From the NCBI RefSeq assembly GCF_015831355.1, contig NZ_JADWYR010000001.1, forward strand, positions 1,426,001-1,490,000: a stretch of DNA of 64,000 nt, read 5' to 3'. Shown piece after piece: positions 44,186 through 52,933 of this stretch; the stretch's first letter is position 1, and every line of letters begins with the position of its first letter. The notes below the pieces were generated by a model. That model ran no database searches and was not told where the DNA came from. It saw only the letters and a list, made by a program, of their open reading frames with translations. Source of the DNA: Panacibacter microcysteis (GTDB lineage: Bacteria > Bacteroidota > Bacteroidia > Chitinophagales > Chitinophagaceae). Both the position numbers and the translations under genes were made by a program.

Positions 44186-47100
44186 ATGCAAACGACCTTT
44201 AAAAGAAATCTACAGATTGGATTTGGGTTGTCTATGCTTTTGCTGATTGTTAGTTCTGTTGCATCCTACAACAGTATCACTAATCTTATCAAAAGTTCTG
44301 ACGAAGTAAACCACACCAACGAAGTATTGCAGCAGGCAGAAAGCATTATCTCGTACATGAAAGACGCCGAAACTGGTCAGCGGGGCTTCCTGCTAACCAA
44401 TGATGTCGACTTCCTTGAACCATTCAATGGTTCCCTGGCCAAAACTAAAACTGCTGTAGAAAAGCTGAGAGAACTTACTGCTGATAACACCGAACAGCAA
44501 AAGAATTGCGATTCTCTTGCCATGCTGGTTAATAAACGGTTTAACATTCTGCAAAAAGGAATTGACCAGGCAAAACAAAATTTTGCTGTGGATAATTTCC
44601 TGCTCGCCCAGGGTAAAGCAGAAATGGATAAAGCAAGACTGGTAATCGTTAACATACAAAGTACCGAAAAAACCCTGCTTTCAAAAAGAGTAGAAGATCT
44701 TAGAAAATACGCATCCTACACACCTGCACTTATTGTCGTTACAACTATATTATCACTGGTTATTACAATCGTCTTCTTTAAACGCGTAACAGATGACTAC
44801 AATGAAAAAGCCACACTCAGCGACGCGCTGATGATTAAAGAAAAAGAAATCGTTAACCGTATTACGATTATTCAAAAAATTGCCGCACAGGTATCAGAAG
44901 GAAATTACCAGCTCAGGCTGGATGATCATGAAAGTGATGGCCTGGGAAGTTTATCTGAGTCGCTGAATAAAATGGCTTCTGCGCTCGATAAGGCATTTAA
45001 AGAATTGTCTGATAACGAATGGGTGCAAACAGGCACCGTTCAGCTTGGCGAAAAAATGGCCGGTGAAAAAACCGTGGCGGCAGTGGCATCAGAAGTAATA
45101 GAGTTCCTGGCAGAGTATACAAACAGCCAGATGGGTGCATTATACCTTGCCCAGCCTAACGGCACACTAAAGCTTACCGGCAGTTACGGCATTACTTCCG
45201 GTATTAAAAAAGAGATACAGCCTGGTGAAGGCATTATTGGCCAGGCGTATAAAAGCGGGAAAGAAAAGTTGCTCAGGAATATCGATGAAGATTTATACCT
45301 GGGTACCAGTTTTGGAGAGATAAAGCCAAAAAATGTTATCACTTATCCCGTTAAAATAGATCGGAAGCTGATGGGTGTACTTGAAATAGCCAGCGTTACC
45401 GAATATGGCGAGGTTGAACTTGACCTGTTAAAAAGTACAGAACGAAAGATTGGTATAACTTTAAATATGGCCTATAACAGGGCCAGGCTGCAGGAGCTGC
45501 TGGAAGAAACACAGGCACAGGCAGAAGAACTGCAAACGCAGCATACAGAGCTGGAAAACCTGAATGCCGAGCTGGAAGCACAGGCAGAAAAACTCCAGAT
45601 ATCAGAAGAGGAATTAAAGGTGCAGCAGGAAGAACTTATGGAAACAAACCAGGAGCTCGAAGAACGCTCCCGGTTGCTCGAAGAAAAAAATCACCTGGTT
45701 GTTGTAAGAAACCTTGAGATACAAAAAAAGGCAGAAGAACTTGCACTTAGCACAAGATATAAATCTGAGTTCCTGGCAAACATGTCTCATGAATTAAGAA
45801 CACCGCTTAATTCAATCCTGCTGTTGTCACGATTGTTGTCCGAAAACAACAATGATACCCTTACCCCGGAAGAAGTAGAATATGCAACCGTTATCAGGAG
45901 TTCCGGGAACAGCCTGCTCCAACTTATTGATGAAATTCTTGACCTGTCTAAAATAGAATCAGGCAAAATGCAACTCGAGTACAACCAGGTAGCGGTAGAT
46001 ACCATACTCGCAGATATGCGCCTGCTTTTTGAGCCACTCGCCAAAGAGAAAAATGTTGCATTCGAGATCGTAAGAGATAAAAATGTTCCAGATACAATAG
46101 ACACCGATAAACTGAGGGTAGAACAGATCTTAAGAAACCTCGTTTCCAACGCACTTAAATTTACAACAAGAGGCTCAATAACACTGCTTGTTAAATACCA
46201 CGACAACCAGTTATCATTTGCCGTAAAAGATACAGGCATTGGTATACCGCAGGAAAAACAGGAACTGGTATTCGAAGCTTTTCAACAGGCAGATGGTTCT
46301 ACCAAAAGAAAATATGGTGGTACAGGACTGGGCCTTTCCATAAGCCGCCAGCTGGCCAGGTTGTTGAATGGAGATATCACCCTTACAAGTACGCCTGGCG
46401 AAGGAAGCCAGTTTACACTTACCATACCGGTTGACAAATCTGCCACCACGGAAAGTAAGGTGGAAACGCCGGAAATTATTGCCCCCAAACCCGTAGAAAC
46501 ACTGGCCTCTCAGTTTATTGCAACACAGATACCCCAGGATGTGCCCGATGACAGGAACAGCATTACAGCAAATGATAAAGTAATCCTGATTGTGGAAGAT
46601 GACACACCTTTTGCCAAAGCGCTGCTCGATTTTGCAAGGAAAAAAGGTTACAAAGGCATTGTAGCCGTACGCGGAGATCATGGTGTAGAGCTGGCACGCA
46701 ATTATAAACCCGAAGGCATATTGCTCGATATACAACTGCCGGTTAAAGATGGTATGCAGGTAATTGATGAGTTGAAACGTGATCCGCAAACAAGACATAT
46801 CCCTGTTCACATGATGTCTTCTTTCGAAGTAAAACGCGAAAGCCTTTCCAAAGGTGCAATCAATTTCATCAATAAACCTTTTGCCTACGAACAAATGGAT
46901 GATGTCTTTAAACGTATCGAGCATGTCATCAAAAATGATCATAAAAAAGTGCTTATCGTAGAAGATAATTCGAAACATGCAAAAGCGCTTTCGTACTTTT
47001 TATCAACCAATAAGATCAATGCCGCTATATCCGGCAATATTGATGAGACCGTTGATTCGCTGCAGCAGAAAGAAGTAAACTGTGTAATACTCGATATGGC

Positions 47101-47755
47101 CGTGCCTGATATGAAGGCTTACGATACACTGGAGACGGTACGTAAAAATCAGGAGCTTGAAAACGTGCCCATCATTATTTTTACAGGCAAAAGTTTATCA
47201 AGGGCCGAAGAACAACGCATCAAGCAATATGCAGATTCTATTGTTGTAAAAACGGCACATTCGTTTCAGCGTATACTCGATGAAGTTTCTTTGTTCCTGC
47301 ACCTGGTAGAAGAAAGCACACACGAGAAAGGCGCCGGCTTTACGGCCCGCAAACTGGGCTCTGTAGATGAAGTGTTGAAAAACAAAACAGTACTTATTGC
47401 AGACGATGATGTAAGAAATATTTTCTCTCTTTCACGGGCATTGGAGAAACATAAAATGAACATCGTTTCTGCCATAGACGGTAAAGAAGCGTTGCAGGCA
47501 CTGAAAGATAACAAAGAGATCAATATTGTGTTGATGGATATGATGATGCCTGAAATGGATGGCTACGAATCCATCAAACGAATAAGGGAAAACCCGCACT
47601 GGAGAAACCTGCCGGTAATAGCGGTAACAGCAAAAGCAATGACGGGAGACCGTGAGAAATGCATACAGGCCGGCGCTTCAGATTATATATCAAAACCGGT
47701 AGATACCGACCAGCTTGTTTCTCTTATGAGAATATGGCTGTACGAAAATGCATAG
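44186..47755 (+). CDS. Large hybrid kinase: CHASE3-HAMP-GAF-HisKA-HATPase-3xREC
   Basis: An 1189-residue inner-membrane sensor. Two helices (residues 11-30 and about 178-198) frame a CHASE3-type periplasmic domain with DAETGQRGFLLT. HAMP (about 200-265), GAF (about 280-430) and a long Glu/Gln-rich coiled coil (about 430-520) follow. HisKA has MSHELRTPLNSIL; the ATPase has VSNALKFTTRG, DTGIGIP and GTGLGLSIS. Three receivers end the protein, each with its Asp (LLDIQLP, ILDMAVPD, LMDMMMPEMDG) and a C-terminal Lys. The last receiver is very like the separate one at 48000-48365. The coiled coil is a possible target of the neighbouring CheR/CheB. Confidence 0.94.
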   Translation: MQTTFKRNLQIGFGLSMLLLIVSSVASYNSITNLIKSSDEVNHTNEVLQQAESIISYMKDAETGQRGFLLTNDVDFLEPFNGSLAKTKTAVEKLRELTADNTEQQKNCDSLAMLVNKRFNILQKGIDQAKQNFAVDNFLLAQGKAEMDKARLVIVNIQSTEKTLLSKRVEDLRKYASYTPALIVVTTILSLVITIVFFKRVTDDYNEKATLSDALMIKEKEIVNRITIIQKIAAQVSEGNYQLRLDDHESDGLGSLSESLNKMASALDKAFKELSDNEWVQTGTVQLGEKMAGEKTVAAVASEVIEFLAEYTNSQMGALYLAQPNGTLKLTGSYGITSGIKKEIQPGEGIIGQAYKSGKEKLLRNIDEDLYLGTSFGEIKPKNVITYPVKIDRKLMGVLEIASVTEYGEVELDLLKSTERKIGITLNMAYNRARLQELLEETQAQAEELQTQHTELENLNAELEAQAEKLQISEEELKVQQEELMETNQELEERSRLLEEKNHLVVVRNLEIQKKAEELALSTRYKSEFLANMSHELRTPLNSILLLSRLLSENNNDTLTPEEVEYATVIRSSGNSLLQLIDEILDLSKIESGKMQLEYNQVAVDTILADMRLLFEPLAKEKNVAFEIVRDKNVPDTIDTDKLRVEQILRNLVSNALKFTTRGSITLLVKYHDNQLSFAVKDTGIGIPQEKQELVFEAFQQADGSTKRKYGGTGLGLSISRQLARLLNGDITLTSTPGEGSQFTLTIPVDKSATTESKVETPEIIAPKPVETLASQFIATQIPQDVPDDRNSITANDKVILIVEDDTPFAKALLDFARKKGYKGIVAVRGDHGVELARNYKPEGILLDIQLPVKDGMQVIDELKRDPQTRHIPVHMMSSFEVKRESLSKGAINFINKPFAYEQMDDVFKRIEHVIKNDHKKVLIVEDNSKHAKALSYFLSTNKINAAISGNIDETVDSLQQKEVNCVILDMAVPDMKAYDTLETVRKNQELENVPIIIFTGKSLSRAEEQRIKQYADSIVVKTAHSFQRILDEVSLFLHLVEESTHEKGAGFTARKLGSVDEVLKNKTVLIADDDVRNIFSLSRALEKHKMNIVSAIDGKEALQALKDNKEINIVLMDMMMPEMDGYESIKRIRENPHWRNLPVIAVTAKAMTGDREKCIQAGASDYISKPVDTDQLVSLMRIWLYENA

Positions 47756-47799
47756 AAAATTTTTTTTGAACCAGGCAGCATTACTGCTATTAAGCTTTC

Positions 47800-47815
47800 G
47801 TTGCGTCGCACTCTT
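47800..47815 (-). repeat. Interspersed repeat copy 16, type A (5' part diverged)
   Basis: AAGAGTGCGACGCAAC is exact but GTAC is lost, as in copy 9. The tail AAAGCTTAATAGCAGTAATG ends with CTGCCTGGTTC, closely like copies 1 and 9. Confidence 0.87.
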
Positions 47816-47923
47816 CGGCGCTTAGCTCTTTGGTAAGCACGTGTTACAGCCTTGCTGCAGGTAGCAAAACCTGTTTACTAAGCAGGCTGCTGATGCAGCA
47901 TCGTTTGCTGCATATAGTTATAC

Positions 47924-47944
47924 AGTACAAGTGAGTGACACAAC
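47924..47944 (+). repeat. Interspersed repeat copy 17, type B
   Basis: An exact type B core preceded by GCATATAGTTATACA and followed by AGAAGCTTAATAGTACC. It points away from copy 16 in the same 244-base gap. Confidence 0.9.
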
Positions 47945-47999
47945 AGAAGCTTAATAGTACCACAAATGCTCAAAAAATAAAAACCCCATAAACAACAGC

Positions 48000-48365
48000 A
48001 TGAAAAAGGTGTTGATTATAGATGACGATAACAAAAATATTTTTGCACTGTCTGCAACACTAAGGTCCAAGGGTTATAAAACACTTGCGGCAACCAGCGC
48101 AGAAGACGGCCTTAAACTAATAGACGATGATGGTGCCGTAGACGTGGTTCTTATGGATATGATGATGCCTGAAATGGATGGTTATGAAGCCATACATGTA
48201 TTGCGCAATACAGAAGACCACAAAACATTACCGGTTATAGCTGTTACGGCCCAGGCAATGAAAGGCGACAGGGAAAAATGCCTGGCTGCGGGTGCCAATG
48301 GTTATATATCTAAACCGGTAGATGTGGATATGCTTGTAGGGCTGTTGCAGGAACTTACAAAATAG
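48000..48365 (+). CDS. Single-domain response regulator
   Basis: A 121-residue stand-alone receiver with Asp53 in LMDMMMPEMDG and Lys105 in YISKPVD. Its sequence is close to the last receiver of the hybrid kinase upstream, so one probably arose from the other. It lies 6 bases before cheR and may carry phosphate between the kinases, or control the methylation enzymes. Confidence 0.93.
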   Translation: MKKVLIIDDDNKNIFALSATLRSKGYKTLAATSAEDGLKLIDDDGAVDVVLMDMMMPEMDGYEAIHVLRNTEDHKTLPVIAVTAQAMKGDREKCLAAGANGYISKPVDVDMLVGLLQELTK

Positions 48366-48371
48366 AAACCT

Positions 48372-49193
48372 TTGGAAACATTAGTTACAGATAATGATGT
48401 GGAACTGTTGCTGGCCGATATGCTGGAACTATACGGCTACGATTTTACAGAGTACTCAAAAGCTTCTCTGAAAAGAAGGATACAACGCATATTCATCAAC
48501 GGTAAGTTTTCTTCCTTTGCGGCATTGCGCTACCGCATACAAACAGATAAAGATTATTTCAACCACGCTGTTACAGAAATTACCGTGAATGTAACAGAAA
48601 TGTTCAGAGATCCTTCTTTTTACAGGGCAATAAGAGAAACAGTAATTCCAGTATTGGCCACGCACCCGTTTATACGTATATGGCATGCAGGCTGTGCTAC
48701 AGGTGAAGAGGTGTATTCTCTGGCCATCATATTAAAAGAAGCCAACCTGCTGGACAGGTCGTTGTTGTACGGCACAGATATTAACCCGCTGGTGTTGGAA
48801 AAAGCAAGGAAAGGAATTTTTCCTATCAGCCAGATGCAGCAGTTTTCTAAAAACTATGTGTCGTCGGGCGGTCTCAACGATTTTTCATCTTACTATATAG
48901 CCAACTACAACCTTGCAAAATTCAACGATATCTTTCACCAAAAGATGATTTTTTCTACGCACAACCTGGTTTCCGATTCTTCGTTTAATTCGTTCCAGCT
49001 AATTCTTTGCAGGAATGTGCTTATCTATTTTGATAAAAACCTGCAGGGCAAAGTACTTGAGCTTTTTGATAAAAGCCTGGACATGCTTGGCTTCCTGGCA
49101 CTGGGCTCTAAAGAAACGCTGCGTTTTACTTCTATAGCAGAAAAATTTAAACCCATAGAAGGTAAAGAGAAGATCTGGAGGAAGGTGCGATGA
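48372..49193 (+). CDS. cheR: CheR-type protein-glutamate methyltransferase
   Basis: Methylates glutamate side chains using S-adenosylmethionine. The 273-residue protein has the N-terminal helical domain (SLKRRIQRI near residue 32), TEMFRDPSFY near 75, the SAM-binding HAGCATGEEVYSL at 105-117, YGTDINP near 136 and LILCRNVLIYF near 214. TTG start at 48372. The stop overlaps cheB by 4 bases. The usual target, a methyl-accepting chemoreceptor, is not encoded in the window. Confidence 0.93.
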   Translation: METLVTDNDVELLLADMLELYGYDFTEYSKASLKRRIQRIFINGKFSSFAALRYRIQTDKDYFNHAVTEITVNVTEMFRDPSFYRAIRETVIPVLATHPFIRIWHAGCATGEEVYSLAIILKEANLLDRSLLYGTDINPLVLEKARKGIFPISQMQQFSKNYVSSGGLNDFSSYYIANYNLAKFNDIFHQKMIFSTHNLVSDSSFNSFQLILCRNVLIYFDKNLQGKVLELFDKSLDMLGFLALGSKETLRFTSIAEKFKPIEGKEKIWRKVR

Positions 49194-49756
49194 CGCGTAC
49201 ATTTAAACTCATTGTAATAGGTGGTTCGGCAGGGAGCTTACAGGTAATTCTAAAATTTTTCAAACACCTGAAGCACGATTTTCCCGTTTCATTCATGCTG
49301 GTATTGCACCGCAACAACAATTTCGATTCTTCGCTGGAAGAACTGCTGGGCTTCAGAACAAATCTTACGGTAAAAGAGGTAGAGGAAAAAGAACCGGTTA
49401 TGCCGGGCTTTGTATATGTATGCCCTGCAGATTACCATGTGCTGATAGAGGACGATTTTACTTTTTCACTCGATTATTCAGAAAAAATAAATTATAGCCG
49501 GCCAAGTATAGACGTGGTATTTATGTCTGCTGCAGATGTGTTTGGACGTGGCCTTCTGTGTATACTGTTATCTGGCGCAAATGCAGATGGGGCGGAAGGC
49601 CTTAAATACGCACAGGCACGTGGCGCCCTCATTGTTGTACAGGAGCCGGCAGATGCAGATGTACCGTATATGCCGCAACAGGCGTTGCTGTTGTTAACAC
49701 CTGATCTCGTTTTAAAGGCAAAAGACATGGCGCCCTTCGTAAATAGTCTTGTATAA
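49190..49756 (+). CDS. cheB: CheB-type methylesterase domain, stand-alone
   Basis: Removes methyl groups added by CheR. The 188-residue protein is only the esterase domain: the catalytic triad Ser13 (GGSAGS), His40 (VLHRNN) and Asp133 (GANADGAEG) is complete. The N-terminal receiver of classical CheB is missing, so it may be controlled by the separate receiver proteins next to it. It overlaps cheR by 4 bases. Confidence 0.93.
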   Translation: MTRTFKLIVIGGSAGSLQVILKFFKHLKHDFPVSFMLVLHRNNNFDSSLEELLGFRTNLTVKEVEEKEPVMPGFVYVCPADYHVLIEDDFTFSLDYSEKINYSRPSIDVVFMSAADVFGRGLLCILLSGANADGAEGLKYAQARGALIVVQEPADADVPYMPQQALLLLTPDLVLKAKDMAPFVNSLV

Positions 49757-49757
49757 A

Positions 49758-50126
49758 TTATGCGTGTGTCGAAGTGATCTGTTCAATCAGTTGCTCAAGT
49801 TCGGCAATGTCAAAAGGCTTCTGTAGATAATACTCGGCTTTTGCTTCTTTGCTTAGTTGCGCCACATTGGTATTGGCGCTGAAAAAGACCACAGGAATAT
49901 TTCTCAGGTGCTCGGTATGTTTAATCAGTTGCGTAGCCGCAATACCGCCTGTTTCAGGAATTTTGTTGTCCATCAGGATAACCTGGGGCTTATGTGTTTC
50001 GACTTTGTCAATTACATTTTCGCAGGAGGTTTCTGTAATAACCCTGAAACCTTTACCTCTAAGAATGATGGTACAAATTTCAAGGATGTCCACGTCGTCA
50101 TCAAAAATCATCACACTACTACTCAT
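49758..50126 (-). CDS. Single-domain response regulator, opposite strand
   Basis: A 122-residue receiver with the acidic pair in IFDDDVD, phospho-acceptor Asp in LMDNKIPETGG (about residue 52) and Lys in LQKPFD (about 104). It converges on cheB with a 1-base gap, so it has its own promoter but probably belongs to the same signalling set. Confidence 0.9.
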   Translation of the reverse strand: MSSSVMIFDDDVDILEICTIILRGKGFRVITETSCENVIDKVETHKPQVILMDNKIPETGGIAATQLIKHTEHLRNIPVVFFSANTNVAQLSKEAKAEYYLQKPFDIAELEQLIEQITSTHA

Positions 50127-50292
50127 AGAGAATTTTCCTTATTGCTTTTTTTTACGGGGCAAATATACAATCAAGCAAAACAATGTTTAGAAGATATGGT
50201 TCATTGCAGCCTATCTTTTCTACAAAATTATTATTCAGATAAGTATAGCATTAGAAAACAAGGGTAAAAACGAAAACATATTATGTAAATGA

Positions 50293-51390
50293 CTAAAACC
50301 AGCCACGTTTTTTAAAGATCCAGACCATCCATAACGGAATAATAAACATTAAACCAACAGCAATAAAAAATCCGTCTTGCTGGTGTGTGAGTGGTATTAC
50401 TTCAAAGTTCATCCCAAACACCCCGCCAATAACGGCAGCAGGTGCCAGCAAGCAGGTAACAATTGCCATCACTTTCATTACTTCATTCAAACGCAGGTTT
50501 ACTTTATTCATGTAAAGATCCTGCAGCGTCATAATCATGTCGCGATAGTTTTCCACGAGATCATTCGCCTGTACAATATGGTCGTAAACGTCTTTAAAAT
50601 ATTTGGTGGTACGGTCCTGCAACAGGTCACTTTCACTGCGTAAAAAACCATTTACCATATCTCTTACAGGGGCCATATTTCTTTTTAAAACGATCAGCTC
50701 TTTTCGAAGGTTATTGATGCGGGCCAGCGAACGGGAGTTTCCATAACGAATAATTTCTTCTTCCAGTTGTTCAATTCTTTCGCCCAGTTTCTCCATTACT
50801 ATATAGTAATGGTCTACAACAAGATCAATCATTGCATAGCACAGGTAGTCGGCACCGCTGATCCGTAGTTTTGAATTGGCAATGCGCAGTTTGTCCCTTA
50901 TCTGGTTAAATACATCACGACTTTTATCTTCCTGGAAACTGATTACAAAATTTTTACCCAGCACAATACTTATCTGTTCAGATTCTACGGCTCCATTCAG
51001 ATCATTGAAGTAGAGCATATTTAAAAGGCAAAACAACACGTTGTCGATTTCGTCCATTTTAGGGCGCTGTCCTATGCTCAATATATCTTCCATCAGCAAA
51101 AGGTGCACACCGAAATGTTTGCTTATATTTTCAACGTCTGTTTTACGAAGTCCGTCTATATTTATCCAGCTGATCTTATTATTATCCCTGCATGTAAACG
51201 TTTCTTCTACTTTGTCCAGTTCATATTCCTTCACTTCCTCAGCGTTATAATCATACACGTATATCTCCACCTCTGTGGCTTCCTCCCTTACAGGCAATAC
51301 AGTGGGGTTTACACGAAATATTTCCTTGGTACGCTTGGTATTAAAAAAAGGAAAGATAAACTGCAGGTATTTCTTTGTTTCCGAAATCAT
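50293..51390 (-). CDS. corA: CorA-family magnesium/cobalt transporter
   Basis: A 365-residue divalent cation channel: a large cytoplasmic N-terminal domain, a long stalk helix and two membrane helices at the C-terminus. The GMN selectivity motif is in VFGMNFEVIP, between the helices, near residue 329. The protein assembles as a pentamer in the inner membrane. It lies downstream of the M16 peptidase terminator and has its own start. Confidence 0.94.
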   Translation of the reverse strand: MISETKKYLQFIFPFFNTKRTKEIFRVNPTVLPVREEATEVEIYVYDYNAEEVKEYELDKVEETFTCRDNNKISWINIDGLRKTDVENISKHFGVHLLLMEDILSIGQRPKMDEIDNVLFCLLNMLYFNDLNGAVESEQISIVLGKNFVISFQEDKSRDVFNQIRDKLRIANSKLRISGADYLCYAMIDLVVDHYYIVMEKLGERIEQLEEEIIRYGNSRSLARINNLRKELIVLKRNMAPVRDMVNGFLRSESDLLQDRTTKYFKDVYDHIVQANDLVENYRDMIMTLQDLYMNKVNLRLNEVMKVMAIVTCLLAPAAVIGGVFGMNFEVIPLTHQQDGFFIAVGLMFIIPLWMVWIFKKRGWF

Positions 51391-51429
51391 TGAATGAAAT
51401 TATTCAAAAGCACAAAACCAAAAAATAAA

Positions 51430-51454
51430 AAAGCCGCACCAAGGCGGCTTTTTG
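51430..51454 (-). terminator. Rho-independent terminator after the M16 peptidase
   Basis: Stem AGCCGC/GCGGCT at 51433-51438 and 51445-51450, with T-runs on the minus-strand side. Confidence 0.85.
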
Positions 51455-51470
51455 AGATAAATGAAATCAG

Positions 51471-52709
51471 TTAATTTTTACTGTGGTAGTATAGTGTGCT
51501 GCCATTTTCTTCGGCAAAAATTTCTTTGCTGTGCGCCAAAACATCATCTACGCTAATGGCTGAATATTTGCCCATCTCGGTATTCATTAATTCGGCATCG
51601 CCCAGCAATTCATAGTATGCAAGACTGTTTGCGCGGCTCATCACACTCATGTCTTCAAAAGTGATCATGCTTTCTGTTTTATTCTTTACTTTTTCCAGTT
51701 CGGTTTCTGCTACCAGTTCATTGCGCAGACCAGCAACCTCCTCTTCCACCGCTTTTTCCGCATCTTCCAGCTGTATGCCTTTGATCAATTTGCCTTCTAT
51801 GGTAAGCAAGCCGGCATCTGTGCTCCCAAACTGGTAACATTCAATATTACTGAAGAGCTTTTTCTCTTTTACCAGTTTCTGGTATAATCTCGAAGATGCA
51901 CCGCCACCCAGTATTTCCGTAATCAGTTCGGCAACATAATAACCCTTATCAAGGCGGTCAGCCATGTGCCATGTTTTATAAAAAGCATCAAGTGGTACAT
52001 CACCTTCAAGTTCCAGTTTCCTGGCCTCTTTTTGCAAAGGCTCCTGTGGTAGCGCCCTGTTATACTTCTCTCCCATTGGTATATCGCCAAACCACTTTTC
52101 TGCCAGCTTTTTAATGTCTGCTGTTTTTATATTACCTGCAACAACAAGGATGGCATTAACCGGCCGGTAATGTTTAAAAAAGAAATGTTTTACATCATCC
52201 AGTTGTGCATTTTCAATATGACTCAGTTCTTTGCCGATCGTCATCCAGCGATAAGGATGTGTGGTATATGCCAGTTCCCGCATATTGTGCCAGGCATTGC
52301 CGTAGGGTTGATTAATGTAATGCTCTTTAAACTCTTCCACTACTACCTTGCGTTGCACCTCGAGGCTTTTTTTGCCGAAGGCAAGGCTCAACAGGCGGTC
52401 GCTTTCCAGCCAGAAAGCGGTTTCAATATTCTGGGCCGGTAACTGGCAATAATAATTGGTTAGGTCATTGGTTGTGTATGCATTGTTTTCACCACCGGCC
52501 CTTTGCAGCGGCTCATCGTAATCTTTAATGTTTACACTGCCACCAAACATCAGGTGTTCGAAAAGATGTGCAAACCCGGTTTTGGACGGATCTTCGTCTC
52601 TGGCGCCAACATCGTACATAATATTTACCACTGCCATAGGCGTGGAGTTGTCTTCATGCACCAAAACACGCAAACCATTGTCAAGCACAAACCTGTTATA
52701 ATGAATCAT
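51471..52709 (-). CDS. M16 family zinc peptidase
   Basis: A 412-residue pitrilysin-type metallopeptidase. The inverted zinc motif HLFEH is at His48, Glu51 and His52, with the third ligand in VVVEEFKEHYINQPYG near residue 125. No signal peptide is seen, so it may be cytoplasmic, or it may be one subunit of a two-chain M16 pair; the inactive partner is not adjacent. It processes small peptides or signal peptides in relatives. Confidence 0.92.
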   Translation of the reverse strand: MIHYNRFVLDNGLRVLVHEDNSTPMAVVNIMYDVGARDEDPSKTGFAHLFEHLMFGGSVNIKDYDEPLQRAGGENNAYTTNDLTNYYCQLPAQNIETAFWLESDRLLSLAFGKKSLEVQRKVVVEEFKEHYINQPYGNAWHNMRELAYTTHPYRWMTIGKELSHIENAQLDDVKHFFFKHYRPVNAILVVAGNIKTADIKKLAEKWFGDIPMGEKYNRALPQEPLQKEARKLELEGDVPLDAFYKTWHMADRLDKGYYVAELITEILGGGASSRLYQKLVKEKKLFSNIECYQFGSTDAGLLTIEGKLIKGIQLEDAEKAVEEEVAGLRNELVAETELEKVKNKTESMITFEDMSVMSRANSLAYYELLGDAELMNTEMGKYSAISVDDVLAHSKEIFAEENGSTLYYHSKN

Positions 52710-52843
52710 AATATAAAATTGGAAACCTGCAATTTAGTAAAACAATAAGTATGAACTGTTATGCCGGGCAGGTAACATAGTAACACAGGCAACACAATAT
52801 GTAAAACGTTTGTTACACCCGGAGCAGCTGCATACTGTGATAC

Positions 52844-52864
52844 AGTACAAGAGTGCGACGCAAC
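52844..52864 (+). repeat. Interspersed repeat copy 18, type A
   Basis: An exact type A core preceded by GCATACTGTGATACA; the tail ends in ATGCCGGGCTCATAA. It is in the 224-base gap between the peptidase and protease genes. Confidence 0.9.
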
Positions 52865-52933
52865 GGAAGCTGAACAACCATTCCAATGCCGGGCTCATAA
52901 AAAAACACCCGGCTGCATAACGTTATTTGAGCA

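Noticed and set aside
46214-46978. 254-codon frame on the minus strand inside the hybrid kinase gene
   Set aside because: It is the mirror of a strong coding frame, has no promoter or family similarity, and is full of rare residue runs.
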